From an uncultured Bacteroides sp. (GTDB taxonomy: Bacteria; Bacillota; Clostridia; Lachnospirales; Lachnospiraceae), in contig CAMBEF010000005.1 in the NCBI GenBank assembly GCA_945865495.1, positions 1 to 32,453 on the forward strand: a stretch of 32,453 nucleotides of DNA, written 5' to 3'. The position numbers and the translations under genes were made by a program. Below are positions 32,301 to 32,453 of this stretch, in pieces. The notes under the pieces were generated by a model. That model was not told where the DNA came from. It did no database searches and saw nothing but the letters and a program-made list of their open reading frames with translations. Each line of letters begins with the position of its first letter. The stretch's first letter is position 1.

Positions 32301-32453
32301 ATGCCATTTATCAATTCAAAAATAAGTACTCCCGTCACTGCTGAACAGGAAAACGAAATCAAATCACGCCTCGGCAAGGCTATCCAGACCATTCCCGGCA
32401 AATCCGAAAGCTGGCTGATGCTCGGCTTTGAGCCTGAATACAGGCTGTATTTC
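32301..32453 (+). CDS. MIF/phenylpyruvate tautomerase-related protein (partial, 5' end)
   Basis: The first 51 codons of a protein cut by the window edge. The start MPFINSKISTPV exposes Pro as the catalytic N-terminal residue after Met removal, and IPGKSESWLMLGFEPEYRLYF matches the macrophage migration inhibitory factor family, including the conserved K-x-x-x-W-L-M core. Expected activity is keto-enol tautomerisation of phenylpyruvate-like compounds; complete members are about 115 residues. ATG 32301 follows GAGG (32292-32295). Confidence 0.88.
   Translation, partial: MPFINSKISTPVTAEQENEIKSRLGKAIQTIPGKSESWLMLGFEPEYRLYF

Overview
The window reads as chromosomal DNA from a gut Firmicute of class Clostridia, most likely a Lachnospiraceae (Lachnospira/Eubacterium-like). 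This rests on moderately low GC, AGGAGG-type ribosome sites, consensus TTGACA/TATAAT promoters, gene families common in that group (split ThrE, DUF4143 ATPase, WYL-helicase, TSCPD protein, GHKL/LytTR pair) and a bile salt hydrolase. The family assignment is inference. I saw no rRNA, tRNA, insertion sequence, integrase or CRISPR array.

Layout. 1-4.5 kb: a GntR/FCD regulator, a convergent Na+/alanine-glycine symporter, then a LytTR response regulator followed by its GHKL sensor kinase, which is split by a one-base frameshift at a T7 tract. 4.5-9.1 kb: a membrane c-di-GMP phosphodiesterase with a degenerate GGDEF domain, a divergent VanH-like D-lactate dehydrogenase, and a membrane-bound XRE regulator. 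9.3-13.1 kb: an operon of alpha/beta-hydrolase, a MurF with an N-terminal membrane domain, and Ddl. It runs from a consensus promoter to a clear terminator and makes and attaches the D-Ala-D-Ala end of peptidoglycan. 13.1-14.5 kb: an oxidative-stress operon (glutathione peroxidase, TSCPD protein, OhrR-type MarR) with an OhrR-like operator. 14.6-16.8 kb: an MscS channel divergent from a two-gene ThrE-type threonine/serine exporter.

16.8-27.5 kb is a long run of minus-strand genes: RecQ, an AAA/DUF4143 ATPase preceded by 33-bp direct repeats, a WYL-SF1 helicase-nuclease fusion, bile salt hydrolase, CbiC, a HAD nucleotidase, a 19-codon relic of a sugar O-acetyltransferase, an ATC-hydrolase-family protein and CbiD. 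Here DNA-processing or possible defence genes sit directly upstream of bile and cobalamin genes. 27.8-32.4 kb: a PH-domain membrane protein, a metallophosphoesterase, an APC-type amino acid permease, a divergent dicarboxylate/amino acid symporter, and the start of a MIF-like tautomerase cut by the window edge.

The best leads are the frameshifted kinase, the transcription terminator embedded in that kinase's coding sequence, the WYL-helicase-nuclease next to an ATPase with repeat-array operators, the membrane-fused MurF with a VanH-like dehydrogenase nearby, and several palindromes and tandem repeats at gene starts.
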